NCBI RefSeq assembly: GCF_038502225.1
Contig: NC_091390.1
Location: 10,664,187-10,728,186, forward strand
DNA from: Cherax quadricarinatus
Lineage: Eukaryota > Arthropoda > Malacostraca > Decapoda > Parastacidae
Direction: 5' to 3'
DNA length: 64,000 nt
A program made the translations under genes and the position numbers. This document shows positions 44,169-57,200 of the stretch, in pieces. The number at the start of each line of letters is the position of its first letter. The stretch's first letter is position 1. The notes under the pieces are model-generated. The model was given only the letters and a program-made list of their open reading frames with translations. It was not told the origin of the DNA and made no database searches.

Positions 44169-44650
44169 GGTAGCTGGGGACCTCAATGTACTCACGGTGT
44201 GTCTTCTCTGATGGCTGCTGGTAGCTGGGGACCTCAATGTACTCACGGTGTGTCTTCTCTGATGGCTGCTGGTAGCTGGGGACCTCAATGTACTCATGGT
44301 GTTTCTTCTCTGATGACTGCTGGTAGCTGGGGACCTCAATGTACTCACGGTGTGTCTTCTCTGATGGCTGCTGGTAGCTGGGGACCTCAATGTACTCATG
44401 GCGTTTCTTCTCTGATGACTGCTGGTAGCTGGGGACCTCAATGTACTCACGGTGTGTCTTCACTGATGGCTGCTGGTAGCTGGGGACCTCAATGTACTCA
44501 TGGTGTGTCTTCACTGATGGCTGCTGGTAGCTGGGGACCTCAATGTACTCATGGTGTTTCTTCTCTGATGGCTGTTGGCAGCTGGGGACCTCAATGTACT
44601 CATGGTGTTTCTTCTCTGATGGCTGCTGGTAGCTGGGGACCTCAACGTGA
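44169..44650 (+). repeat. 51-bp tandem array, 9.4 units
   Basis: The unit begins GGTAGCTGGGGACCTCAATG and includes TACTCA(C/T)GGTG and CTGATG(G/A)CTGCT. Exact 51-bp spacing from 44169 to 44628. Being a multiple of three, it is open on both strands (17-residue repeats GSWGPQCTHGVSSLMAA on plus; EKTHREYIEVPSYQQPS on minus). Diverged copies surround it at 43990-44150 and 44690-44940. No start, splice or composition evidence favours a gene. Confidence 0.9.
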
Positions 44651-44949
44651 TCTTTGGTCTTTGTACCTTCCTTTTGTGCCCTTCAGCTAATGGAGCCCTC
44701 AGAGTGCCTTAGGGTAGTATTGCCCCTTTGGTGCCAAGTAGCAGTAAGGAACCTCAACGTCCCTCGGGATCGTCTGTGTTCCCACTTTGCTGCTTCCTGG
44801 TAGTGAGAACGACAACGTGTCCCAGAAATCTATTATCCCACCATGATGCCCCCTGGCAGCGGGGGTTTCTTTGTGTGCCCCAAGAAGGTCAGAGTACCCA
44901 CTTGGGTGCCATTCTTATGGGCTTCTGGTTCCTTAAGAACTCGTAAATC

Positions 44950-45425
44950 AGTCACGCTACATTAAACCATTAATGACGAATTACTCTACTCCTACTCACT
45001 TTAATAGAAAACTTCATAAATAACTGACAAACGACTTTAATAGTCCCAAGACTAATACCTGTAATCATACGCTCCGGATTATAAGGGAAGACAAGAATCA
45101 TCCTGGGAGGTAAGTCCAGACCTTTTTTTTCCTTCCCAGTTCACCGCGTGACAGGTGAGCATCGCGTCGGCTCTGATTCATCAGGAACTTAACTGAGAGG
45201 TAATTTTCCCCTCCTTTGATGAGGGTTTGTAATGACTATAAATGGAATAGCAAAATATTTAAATGGCTTCAAGAAGCAATATTTGTGTATATTTAGGGTT
45301 TGGAAATTTTCAATACCATTGCAAAGTTGCCATTTTTGTCTAACATTGGAATACTTACGGCAGATTTTTACACATATGACTTTCAGCAGGTATGAAACCT
45401 TGTATAGAATCTGGCTTCCAGTAGA
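44950..45425. other. Unique AT-rich DNA
   Basis: No feature recognised. Confidence 0.35.
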
Positions 45426-46022
45426 TATGGAGCATTCTTACAGAAAATGATTTTCAGCAATCTGGAGCCTTATACAGAACGACTTCCGGCAGGTCTGGAG
45501 CTTTCTTACACAGAATGACTTCTGCCAGGTCTGGAGTCCACTTACACAGAATGACTTCTGCTAGGTCTGGAGTCCACTTACACAGAATGACTTCTGCCAG
45601 GTCTGGAGTCCACTTACACAGAATGACTTCTGCCAGGTCTGGAGTCCTCTTAAACAGAATCACTTTGCCAGGTCTGGAGTCCTCTGACACAGAATGACTT
45701 CTGCCAGGTCTGGAGCATTCATATACAGAATAATTTCCAAGAGACCTTGAGCCACCTTACACAGAATAACTTCCAGCAAACCTTGAACCACCTTACACAG
45801 AATAACTTCCAGCAGACCTGGAGTCACCTTACACAGAAAAACATCCAGCAGACCTGGAGCCACCGTACACAGAATAACATCCAGCAGACCTGGAGCCACC
45901 TTACACAGAATAAGTTCCAGCAGACCTGGAGCCACCGTACACAGAACAACTTCCAGCAAACATGGAGCAACCTTACACAGAACAACTTCCAGCAGGCCTG
46001 GAGCCACCTTACACAGAACATC
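45426..46022 (+). repeat. 36-bp tandem array in two adjacent subtypes
   Basis: The left subtype (45426-45720) has ACACAGAATGACTTCTGCCA and GGTCTGGAGTCC. The right subtype (45745-46022) has ACACAGAATAACTTCCAGCA and GACCTGGAGCC. Both are 36 bp and clearly homologous. Frames of up to 187 codons on the minus strand are repeat-derived. Confidence 0.9.
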
Positions 46023-46364
46023 ACATGCCTCCAAGACGGATAAGGGCAACAGCAATATCAAGATTCCTGACTTTCCTGGAAATCCAACCTGGGACCTTGT
46101 GATTGGGAGACGAACGTTCATGTAGTAAGTGCCGTGAGTGGAGGATTGAGGCCAGTAGACCACCCTGATTGAGGTGCCTGGAGTGGCAGGGAGGATAATG
46201 AACCGCCTGGTTGCTTCCAGCACGATTTATGATGTTAATCGATTTATGACTTAATTAAATTGTTCCTTGTGGAGATAAGAGGTTATTTGCTGTCTTTATT
46301 ATCACGCTGTTTCATGTTCTCCAGTTTTTAACTTCACATAATTTTATTTTATTTATTGTTTCAG
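46023..46364. other. Unique DNA
   Basis: Contains TTTCCTGGAAATCCAACCTG and GAACGTTCATGTAG; no gene recognised. Confidence 0.3.
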
Positions 46365-46560
46365 ACTATGGAACAATGCTCTTCTCCAGACTGAGGGACT
46401 GACCACCTCAAAACTTTAAGGGTGATGGACTGATTACATCGTCTTCAAGTATCTTCTGCTTCTATCAACTTTTCTGTACTTGACTGAAGAAGCCTACTGT
46501 GTAGGCGAAACGTTTCATAATAAAGATACCTAACTGTTGCATATGTGTCTTACCTAACAA
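46365..46560 (+). mobile_element. GAAACG-hairpin element, plus strand
   Basis: Inverse of the 6846-7049 copy: GGAACAATGCTCTTCTCCAG, GGTGATGGACTGATTACATC, GACTGAAGAAGCC (46482-46494), the hairpin GCCTAC-TGT-GTAGGC, GAAACG, TAATAAAGATACC and CATATGTGTCTTACCTAAC. The TSD is not resolved, because both flanks are AT-rich. Confidence 0.75.
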
Positions 46561-47035
46561 CAATTTTACGATGTAGTGAATACAAGAATTATTTCTGGTA
46601 AAATTTCTGGCCAGCTCGCCCAGCCTTGTGGCTTCCACCGTTAGATTTCAAGACGATTACCTTGATGTTACTGAAGGTTTTTTCATCTATAATTACCAGT
46701 TATTTCCCGGGAACTGAATGATCCATAACGCTGTCAGTGTGGAATTAAAATTAAAAATTAAAAATTACAGAAATTTAAATTGAAACAACTGTACGCTCTA
46801 TGTAGAGAATAAAGTCGACGAGGACTTGGTAAAATTCTAAACACAGTAAAACAGTGACTCTATATGTTTGTTTCGCCACGTGTTTTTCTCCATAACAAAA
46901 TACTCTTGAGAATTTTTGGGTTGAGCTCGATTTTGTTTGTCAGGTTAAAAACGTTTTTTTTTATTATCTTCACCCGTAGTTTGGGTAGTTGGCAATTTAT
47001 TCATGAAGAAATGTGCATTACTTTTTCATGTACAG
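46561..47035. other. Unique AT-rich DNA
   Basis: No feature recognised; a frame of 112 codons at 46864-47202 runs into the SINE and has no motif. Confidence 0.3.
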
Positions 47036-47313
47036 TCTCTGTGACTCACGAAATCGTAATGACACTATTGCAAAAAAATCGTACCACGGGTGGGGTTAGA
47101 ACCCGCGATCAGAAAGTCATGAAACTCCAGACCGACGCTTTAGCCACTGGACCAGCTAGCTACATTAAGATTAATCCAGCTAGGTATAATTCTACACCAT
47201 AGGAAGGTTAGCATAGGCCACCACTGTGACCACAGATGCAAGTTTTTACAGATGAATCTCCCGCTAACTCAAGTCACCTCAAAGCCGTCAACATGACTCA
47301 CGAAATCGTAATG
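47036..47313 (-). mobile_element. tRNA-like SINE with repeated tail, minus strand
   Basis: In plus order: inverted tail CTCACGAAATCGTAATGACA (47045), inverse tRNA-like part (GGTTAGAACCCGCGATCAGA to GGACCAGCTAGC), inverse body (CTAGGTATAATTCTACACCA, CACTGTGACCACAGATGC), then a second tail CTCACGAAATCGTAATG at 47297. The tail spacing is 252 bp. The 61087 copy has the same permuted layout. Confidence 0.7.
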
Positions 47314-47473
47314 TATCTGAGTTACTACAGCGTTTTAACTTGAGGAATTACTGGTAAAGACTTACTTGCCTATGACGGACTTCTCCAGATATTTCCTTGT
47401 TAACTAAGGCGTGATACTTATATAGGGCTGTTTGATGCGTGTACCGCTATAGCCACACTGATCCGACCAGCAA

Positions 47474-47638
47474 CCTGGCCCGTGACCTGGCCCGTGACCT
47501 GGCCCGTGACCTGGCCCGTGACCTGGCCCGTGACCTGGCCCGTGACCTGGCCCGTGACCTGGCCCGTGACCTGGCCCGTGACCTGGCCCGTGACCTGGCC
47601 CGTGACCTGGCCCGTGACCTGGCCTGTGACCTGGCCAC
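47474..47638 (+). repeat. 12-bp tandem array, about 14 units
   Basis: The unit is CTGGCCCGTGAC. Near-perfect units. The open frame reads R-D-L-A on plus and is accidental. Confidence 0.95.
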
Positions 47639-47696
47639 TAGACTAATGACCCTGCAACCATCAGCACTTAGTCAACAAATAGGTATAGCATCATAT

Positions 47697-47865
47697 TAAT
47701 GGTGATAATTAAGGCACATGTGTAGCAGTTAGGTGTCTTTTATTGTTGGAAACGTTTCGCCTACGCAGTAAGCAAAACGTTTCATAGATAAAATGACCTA
47801 ACAACCATAAATGTCATAATTATCAACATGTCATTATGTGATAATTCAGAATTATTAATGGGATA
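47697..47865. mobile_element. Hairpin-GAAACG fold-back element, old insertion shared by both inverted repeats
   Basis: CACATGTGTAGCAGTTAGGT, then CGTTTCGCCTACGCAGTAAG-CAAAACGTTTC, then CATAATTATCAACATG. Its terminal GTCGGTACGTTATATCA is preserved only in the right-hand copy (60670-60690). ATTAATGG on both sides may be the remnant TSD. Confidence 0.65.
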
Positions 47866-47886
47866 CTATACCAGAATGTTACTCTT

Positions 47887-48212
47887 TCTCAACTCACTTG
47901 TGATCTCAACTCACATGTGATCTCAACTCACTTGTGATCTCAACTCACTTGTGATCTCAACTCACTTGTGATCTCAACTCACTTGTGATCTCAACTCACT
48001 TGTGATCTCAACTCACTTGTGATCTCAACTCACTTGTGATCTCAACTCACTTGTGATCTCAACTCACTTGTGATCTCAACTCACTTGTGATCTCAACTCA
48101 CTTGTGATCTCAACTCACATGTGATCTCAACTCACTTGTGATCTCAACTCACTTGTGATCTCAACTCACTTGTGATCTCAACTAACTTGTGATCTCAACT
48201 AACTTGTGATTA
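47887..48212 (+). repeat. 17-bp tandem array, about 19 units
   Basis: The unit is CTCAACTCACTTGTGAT with single-base variants (CACATGTGAT, AACTAACTTG). The matching place in the right inverted repeat (60498-60540) has only two to three units. Confidence 0.95.
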
Positions 48213-48270
48213 CACTGTCCTGTATACAAGTCTCTGTCCACATGTTTCTACTTGAGGCTAAGAGACTAAC

Positions 48271-51200
48271 TACCTTACACCAAGGCTGATTACCTTACAC
48301 CAAGGCTGATTACCTTACACCAAGGCTGATTACCTTACACCAAGGCTGATTACCTTACACCAAGGCTGATTACCTTACACCAAGGCTGATTACCTTACAC
48401 CAAGGCTGATTACCTTACACCAAGGCTGATTACCTTACACCAAGGCTGATTACCTTACACCAAGGCTGATTACCTTACACCAAGGCTGAATACCTTACAC
48501 CAAGGCTGATTACCTTACACCAAGGCTGATTACCTTACACCAAGGCTGATTACCATACACCAAGGCTGATTACCTTACACCAAGGCTGATTACCTTACAC
48601 CAAGGCTGATTACCTTACACCAAGGCTGATTACCTTACACCAAGGCTGATTACCTTACACCAAGGCTGATTACCATACACAAAGGCTGATTACCATATAC
48701 CAAGGCTGATTACCTTACACCAAGGCTGATTACCATACACCAAGGCTGATTACCTTACACCAAGGCTGATTACCTTACACCAAGGCTGATTACCATACAC
48801 CAAGGCTGATTACCTTACACAAAGGCTGATTACCTTACACCAAGGCTGATTACCTTACACCAAGGCTGATTACCTTACACCAAGGCTGATTACCTTACAC
48901 CAAGGCTGATTACCATACACCAAGGCTGATTGTCTTACACCAAGGCTGATTACCTTACACCAAGGCTGATTACCTTACACCAAGGCTGATTACCTTACAC
49001 CAAAGCTGATTACCTTACACCAAGGCTGATTACCATACACCAAGGCTGATTACCATACACCAAGGCTGATTACCTTACACCAAGGCTGATTACCATACAC
49101 CAAGGCTGATTACATTACACCAAGGCTGATTACCTTACACCAAGGCTGATTACCTTACACCAAGGCTGATTACCTTATACCAAGGCTGATTACCTTACAC
49201 CAAGGCTGATTACCATACACCAAGGCTGATTACCATACACCAAGGCTGATTACCTTACACCAAGGCTGATTACCATACACCAAGGCTGATTACCTTACAC
49301 CAAGGCTGATTACCTTACACCAAGGCTGATTACCTTACACCAAGGCTGATTACCTTACACCAAGGCTGATTGTCTTACACCAAGGCTGATTACCTTACAC
49401 CAAGGCTGATTACCTTACACCAAGGCTGATTACCTTACACCAAGGCTGATTACCTTACACCAAGGCTGATTACCTTACACCAAGGCTGATTACCTTACAA
49501 AAAGGCTGATTGTCTTACACCAAGGCTGATTACCTTACACCAAGGCTGATTACCTTACACCAAGGCTGATTACCTTACACCAAGGCTGATTACCTTACAC
49601 AAAGACTGATTACCTTACACCAAGGCTGATTACCTTACACCAAGGCTGATTACCTTACACCAAGGCTGATTACCTTTCACCAAGGCTGATTACCATACAC
49701 CAAGGCTGATTACCTTACACCAAGGCTGATTACCATACACCAAGGCTGATTACCTTACACCAATGCTGATTACCTTACACCAAGGCTGATTACCTTACAC
49801 CAAGGCTGATTACCATACACCAAGGCTGATTACCTTACACCAAGGCTGATTACCTTACACCAAGGCTGATTACCATACACCAAGGCTGATTACCTTACAC
49901 CAAGGCTGATTACCATACACCAAGGCTGATTACCATACACCAAGGCGGATTACCATACACCAAGGCTGATTACCTTACACCAAGGCTGATTACCTTACAC
50001 CAAGGCTGACTACCTTACACCAAGGCTGATTGTCTTACACCAAGGCTGATTACCTTACACCAAGGCTGATTACCTTACACCAAGGCTGATTACCTTACAC
50101 CAAGGCTGATTACCTTACACCAAGGCTGATTACCTTACACCAAGGCTGATTACCTTACACCAAGGCTGATTACCTTACAAAAAGGCTGATTGTCTTACAC
50201 AAAGGCTGATTACCTTACACCAAGGCTGATTACCTTACACCAAGGCTGATTACCTTACACCAAGGCTGATTACCTTACACCAAGGCTGATTACCTTACAC
50301 CAAGGCTGATTACCATACACCAAGGCTGATTACCTTACACCAAGGCTGATTACCATACACCAAGGCTGATTACCTTACACCAAGGCTGATTACCATACAC
50401 CAATGCTGATTACCTTACACCAAGGCTGATTACCTTACACCAAGGCTGATTACCATACACCAAGGCTGATTACCTTACACCAAGGCTGATTACCTTACAC
50501 CAAGGCTAATTACCATACACCAAGGCTGATTACCTTACACCAAGGCTGATTACCATACACCAAGGCTGATTACCATACACCAAGGCTGATTACCATACAC
50601 CAAGGCTGATTACCTTACACGAAGGCTGATTACCATACACCAAGGCTGATTACCTAACACCAAGGCTGATTACCTTACACCAAGGCTGATTACCATACAC
50701 CAAGGCTGATTACCCTACACCAAGGCTGATTACCTTACACCAAGGCTGATTACTTTACACCAAGGCTGATTACCATACACAAAGGTTGATTACCATACAC
50801 CAAGGCTGATTACCATACACCAAGGCTGATTACCTTACACCAAGGCTGATTACCTTACACCAAGGCTGATTACCATACCCCAAGGCTGATTACCATACAC
50901 CAAGGCTGATTACCATACACCAAGGCTGATTACCATACACCAAGGCTGATTACCTTACACCAAGGCTGATTACCTTACACCAAGGCTGATTACCTTACAC
51001 CAAGGCTGATTACCTTACACCAAGGCTGATTACCATACCACAAGGCTGATTACCATACACCAAGGCTGATTACCTTACACCAAGGCTGATTACCTTACAC
51101 CAAGGCTGATTACCTTACACCAAGGCTGATTACCTTACACCAAGGCTGATTACCTTACACCAAGGCTGATTACCTTACACCAAGGCTGATTACCTTACAC

Positions 51201-54200
51201 CAAGGCTGATTACCTTACACCAAGGCTGATTACCTTACACCAAGGCTGATTACCTTACACCAAGGCTGATTACCTTACACCAAGGCTGATTACCATACAC
51301 CAAGGCTGATTACCTTACACCAAGGCTGATTACCTTACACCAAGGCTGATTACCTTACACCAAGGCTGATTACCATACACCAAGGCTGATTACCTTACAC
51401 CAAGGCTGATTACCTTACACCAAGGCTGATTACCATACACCAAGGCTGATTACCTTACACCAAGGCTGATTACCTTACACCAAGGCTGATTACCTTACAT
51501 CAAGGCTGATTACCTTACACCAAGGCTGATTACCTTACACCAAGGCTGATTACCTTACACCAAGGCTGATTGCCTTACACCAAGGCTGATTACCTTACAC
51601 CAAGGCTGATTACCTTACACCAAGACTGATTACCTTACACCAAGGCTGATTACCTTACACCAAGGCTGATTACCTTACACCAAGGCTGATTACCTTACAC
51701 CAAGGCTGATTACCTTACACCAAGGCTGATTACCTTACACCAAGGCTGCTTGTCTTACACCAAGGCTGATTACCTTACACCAAGGCTGATTACCTTACAT
51801 CAAGGCTGATTACCTTACGCCAAAGCTGATTACCTTACACCAAGGCTGATTACCTTACACCAAGGCTGATTACCTTACACCAAGGCTGATTACCTTACAC
51901 CAAGGCTGATTACCATACACCAAGGCTGATTACCATACACCAAGGCTGAATACCTTACACCAAGGCTGATTACCATACACCAAGGCTGATTACCATACAC
52001 CAAGGCTGATTACCATACACCAAGGCTGATTACCTTACACCAAGGCTGATTACCATACACCAAGGCTGATTACCATACACCAAGGCTGATTACCATACAC
52101 CAAGGCTGATTACCTTACACGAAGGCTGATTACCATACACCAAGGCTGATTACCTTACACCAAGGCTGATTACCTTACACCAAGGCTGATTACCATACAC
52201 CAAGGCTGATTACCTTACACCAAGGCTGATTACCTTACACCAAGGCTGATTACTTTACACCAAGGCTGATTACCATACACCAAGGTTGATTACCATACAC
52301 CAAGGCTGATTACCATACACCAAGGCTGATTACCTTACACCAAGGCTGATTACCTTACACCAAGGCTGATTACCATACCCAAAGGCTGATTACCATACAC
52401 CAAGGCTGATTACCATACACCAAGGCTGATTACCATACACCAAGGCTGATTACCTTACACCAAGGCTGATTACCTTACACCAAGGCTGATTACCTTACAC
52501 CAAGGCTGATTACCTTACACCAAGGCTGATTACCATACCCCAAGGCTGATTACCATACACCAAGGCTGATTACCTTACACCAAGGCTGATTACCTTACAC
52601 CAAGGCTGATTACCTTACACCAAGGCTGATTACCTTACACCAAGGCTGATTACCTTACACCAAGGCTGATTACCATACACCAAGGCTGATTACCTTACAC
52701 CAAGGCTGATTACCTTACACCAAGGCTGATTACCTTACACCAAGGCTGATTACCTTACACCAAGGCTGATTACCATACACCAAGGCTGATTACCTTACAC
52801 CAAGGCTGATTACCATACACCAAGGCTGATTACCTTACACCAAGGCTGATTACCATACACCAAGGCTGATTACCTTACACCAAGGCTAATTACCTTACAC
52901 CAAGGCTGATTACCATACACCAAGGCTGATTACCTTACACCAAGGCTGATTACCTTACACCAAAGCTGATTACCTTACACCAAGGCTGATTACCATACAC
53001 CAAGGCTGATTACCATACACCAAGGCTGATTACCTTACACCAAGGCTGATTACCATACACCAAGGCTGATTACATTACACCAAGGCTGATTACCTTACAC
53101 CAAGGCTGATTACCTTACACCAAGGCTGATTACCTTACACAAAGGCTGATTACCTTACACCAAGGCTGATTACCATACACCAAGGCTGATTACCATACAC
53201 CAAGGCTGATTACCTTACACCAAGGCTGATTACCATACACCAAGGCTGATTACCTTACACCAAGGCTGATTACCTTACACCAAGGCTGATTACCTTACAC
53301 CAAGGCTGATTACCTTACACCAAGGCTGATTGTCTTACACCAAGGCTGATTACCTTACACCAAGGCTGATTACCTTACACCAAGGCTGATTACCTTACAC
53401 CAAGGCTGATTACCTTACACCAAGGCTGATTACCTTACACCAAGGCTGATTACCTTACAAAAAGGCTGATTGCCTTACACCAAGGCTGATTACCTTACAC
53501 CAAGGCTGATTACCTTACACCAAGGCTGATTACCTTACACCAAGGCTGATTACCTTACACAAAGACTGATTACCTTACACCAAGGCTGATTACCTTACAC
53601 CAAGGCTGATTACCTTACACCAAGGCTGATTACCTTTCACCAAGGCTGATTACCATACACCAAGGCTGATTACCTTACACCAAGGCTGATTACCATACAC
53701 CAAGGCTGATTACCTTACACCAATGCTGATTACCTTACACCAAGGCTGATTACCTTACACCAAGGCTGATTACCATACACCAAGGCTGATTACCTTACAA
53801 CAAGGCTGATTACCTTACACCAAGGCTGATTACCATACACCAAGGCTGATTACCTTACACCAAGGCTGATTACCATACACCAAGGCTGATTACCATACAC
53901 CAAGGCGGATTACCATACACCAAGGCTGATTACCTTACACCAAGGCTGATTACCTTACACCAAGGCTGACTACCTTACACCAAGGCTGATTGTCTTACAC
54001 CAAGGCTGATTACCTTACACCAAGGCTGATTACCTTACACCAAGGCTGATTACCTTACACCAAGGCTGATTACCTTACACCAAGGCTGATTACCTTACAC
54101 CAAGGCTGATTACCTTACACCAAGGCTGATTACCTTACAAAAAGGCTGATTGTCTTACACAAAGGCTGATTACCTTACACCAAGGCTGATTACCTTACAC

Positions 54201-57200
54201 CAAGGCTGATTACCTTACACCAAGGCTGATTACCTTACACCAAGGCTGATTACCTTACACCAAGGCTGATTACCATACACCAAGGCTGATTACCTTACAC
54301 CAAGGCTGATTACCATACACCAAGGCTGATTACCTTACACCAAGGCTGATTACCATACACCAATGCTGATTACCTTACACCAAGGCTGATTACCTTACAC
54401 CAAGGCTGATTACCATACACCAAGGCTGATTACCTTACACCAAGGCTGATTACCTTACACCAAGGCTAATTACCATACACCAAGGCTGATTACCTTACAC
54501 CAAGGCTGATTACCATACACCAAGGCTGATTACCATACACCAAGGCTGATTACCATACACCAAGGCTGATTACCTTACACGAAGGCTGATTACCATACAC
54601 CAAGGCTGATTACCTTACACCAAGGCTGATTACCTTACACCAAGGCTGATTACCATACACCAAGGCTGATTACCCTACACCAAGGCTGATTACCTTACAC
54701 CAAGGCTGATTACTTTACACCAAGGCTGATTACCATACACAAAGGTTGATTACCATACACCAAGGCTGATTACCATACACCAAGGCTGATTACCTTACAC
54801 CAAGGCTGATTACCTTACACCAAGGCTGATTACCATACCCCAAGGCTGATTACCATACACCAAGGCTGATTACCATACACCAAGGCTGATTACCATACAC
54901 CAAGGCTGATTACCTTACACCAAGGCTGATTACCTTACACCAAGGCTGATTACCTTACACCAAGGCTGATTACCTTACACCAAGGCTGATTACCATACCC
55001 CAAGGCTGATTACCATACACCAAGGCTGATTACCTTACACCAAGGCTGATTACCTTACACCAAGGCTGATTACCATACACCAAGGCTGATTACCTTACAC
55101 CAAGGCTGATTACCTTACACCAAGGCTGATTACCATACACCAAGGCTGATTACCTTACACCAAGGCTGATTACCATACACGAAGGCTGATTACCTTACAC
55201 CAAGGCTGATTACCATACACCAAGGCTGATTACCTTACACCAAGGCTGATTACCTTACACCAAGGCTGATTACCATACACCAAGGCTGATTACCTTACAC
55301 CAAGGCTGATTACCTTACACCAAGGCTGATTACCTTACATCAAGGCTGATTACCTTACACCAAGGCTGATTACCTTACACCAAGGCTGATTACCTTACAC
55401 CAAGGCTGATTGCCTTACACCAAGGCTGATTACCTTACACCAAGGCTGATTACCTTACACCAAGACTGATTACCTTACACCAAGGCTGATTACCTTACAC
55501 CAAGGCTGATTACCTTACACCAAGGCTGATTACCTTACACCAAGGCTGATTACCTTACACCAAGGCTGATTACCTTACACCAAGGCTGCTTGTCTTACAC
55601 CAAGGCTGATTACCTTACACCAAGGCTGATTACCTTACATCAAGGCTGATTACCTTACACCAAGGCTGCTTGTCTTACACCAAGGCTGATTACCATACAC
55701 CAAGGCTGAATACCTTACACCAAGGCTGATTACCATACACCAAGGCTGATTACCATACACCAAGGCTGATTACCATACACCAAGGCTGATTACCTTACAC
55801 CAAGGCTGATTACCATACACCAAGGCTGATTACCATACACCAAGGCTGATTACCATACACCAAGGCTGATTACCTTACACGAAGGCTGATTACCATACAC
55901 CAAGGCTGATTACCTTACACCAAGGCTGATTACCTTACACCAAGGCTGATTACCATACACCAAGGCTGATTACCTTACACCAAGGCTGATTACCTTACAC
56001 CAAGGCTGATTACTTTACACCAAGGCTGATTACCATACACCAAGGTTCATTACCATACACCAAGGCTGATTACCATACACCAAGGCTGATTACCTTACAC
56101 CAAGGCTGATTACCTTACACCAAGGCTGATTACCATACCCAAAGGCTGATTACCATACACCAAGGCTGATTACCATACACCAAGGCTGATTACCATACAC
56201 CAAGGCTGATTACCTTACACCAAGGCTGATTACCTTACACCAAGGCTGATTACCTTACACCAAGGCTGATTACCTTACACCAAGGCTGATTACCATACCC
56301 CAAGGCTGATTACCATACACCAAGGCTGATTACCTTACACCAAGGCTGATTACCTTACACCAAGGCTGATTACCTTACACCAAGGCTGATTACCTTACAC
56401 CAAGGCTGATTACCTTACACCAAGGCTGATTACCATACACCAAGGCTGATTACCTTACACCAAGGCTGATTACCTTACACCAAGGCTGATTACCTTACAC
56501 CAAGGCTGATTACCTTACACCAAGGCTGATTACCATACACCAAGGCTGATTACCTTACACCAAGGCTGATTACCATACACCAAGGCTGATTACCTTACAC
56601 CAAGGCTGATTACCATACACCAAGGCTGATTACCTTACACCAAGGCTAATTACCTTACACCAAGGCTGATTACCATACACCAAGGCTGATTACCTTACAC
56701 CAAGGCTGATTACCTTACACCAAGGCTGATTACCTTACATCAAGGCTGATTACCTTACACCAAGGCTGATTACCTTACACCAAGGCTGATTACCTTACAC
56801 CAAGGCTGATTGCCTTACACCAAGGCTGATTACCTTACACCAAGGCTGATTACCTTACACCAAGACTGATTACCTTACACCAAGGCTGATTACCTTACAC
56901 CAAGGCTGATTACCTTACACCAAGGCTGATTACCTTACACCAAGGCTGATTACCTTACACCAAGGCTGATTACCTTACACCAAGGCTGCTTGTCTTACAC
57001 CAAGGCTGATTACCTTACACCAAGGCTGATTACCTTACATCAAGGCTGATTACCTTACGCCAAAGCTGATTACCTTACACCAAGGCTGATTACCTTACAC
57101 CAAGGCTGATTACCTTACACCAAGGCTGATTACCTTACACCAAGGCTGATTACCATACACCAAGGCTGATTACCATACACCAAGGCTGAATACTTTACAC

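Larger units (their letters stand above)
47631..48236 (+). repeat. Left member of an inverted repeat pair
   Basis: In inverse this matches 60478-60992: AGACTAATGACCCTGCAACC / AGACTAATAACCCTGGAACC, AGCATCATATTAATGGTGAT, AACATG/AACTTGTCGG, ATTATTAATGGGATACTAT, CAGAATGTT(A/G)CTCTTT, the 17-bp units, and CCTGT(A/C)TACAAGTC(T/C). It includes a hairpin-GAAACG element (about 47697-47865) present in both copies. Confidence 0.8.

Noticed and set aside
43935..44690. 251-codon frame over the 51-bp array as a repeat protein
   Set aside because: Open on both strands because 51 is divisible by three; variants are not biased to silent sites in either frame as far as I can see.
45660..46223. 187-codon frame on minus
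   Set aside because: Most of it is the 36-bp repeat; the non-repeat start has no motif.
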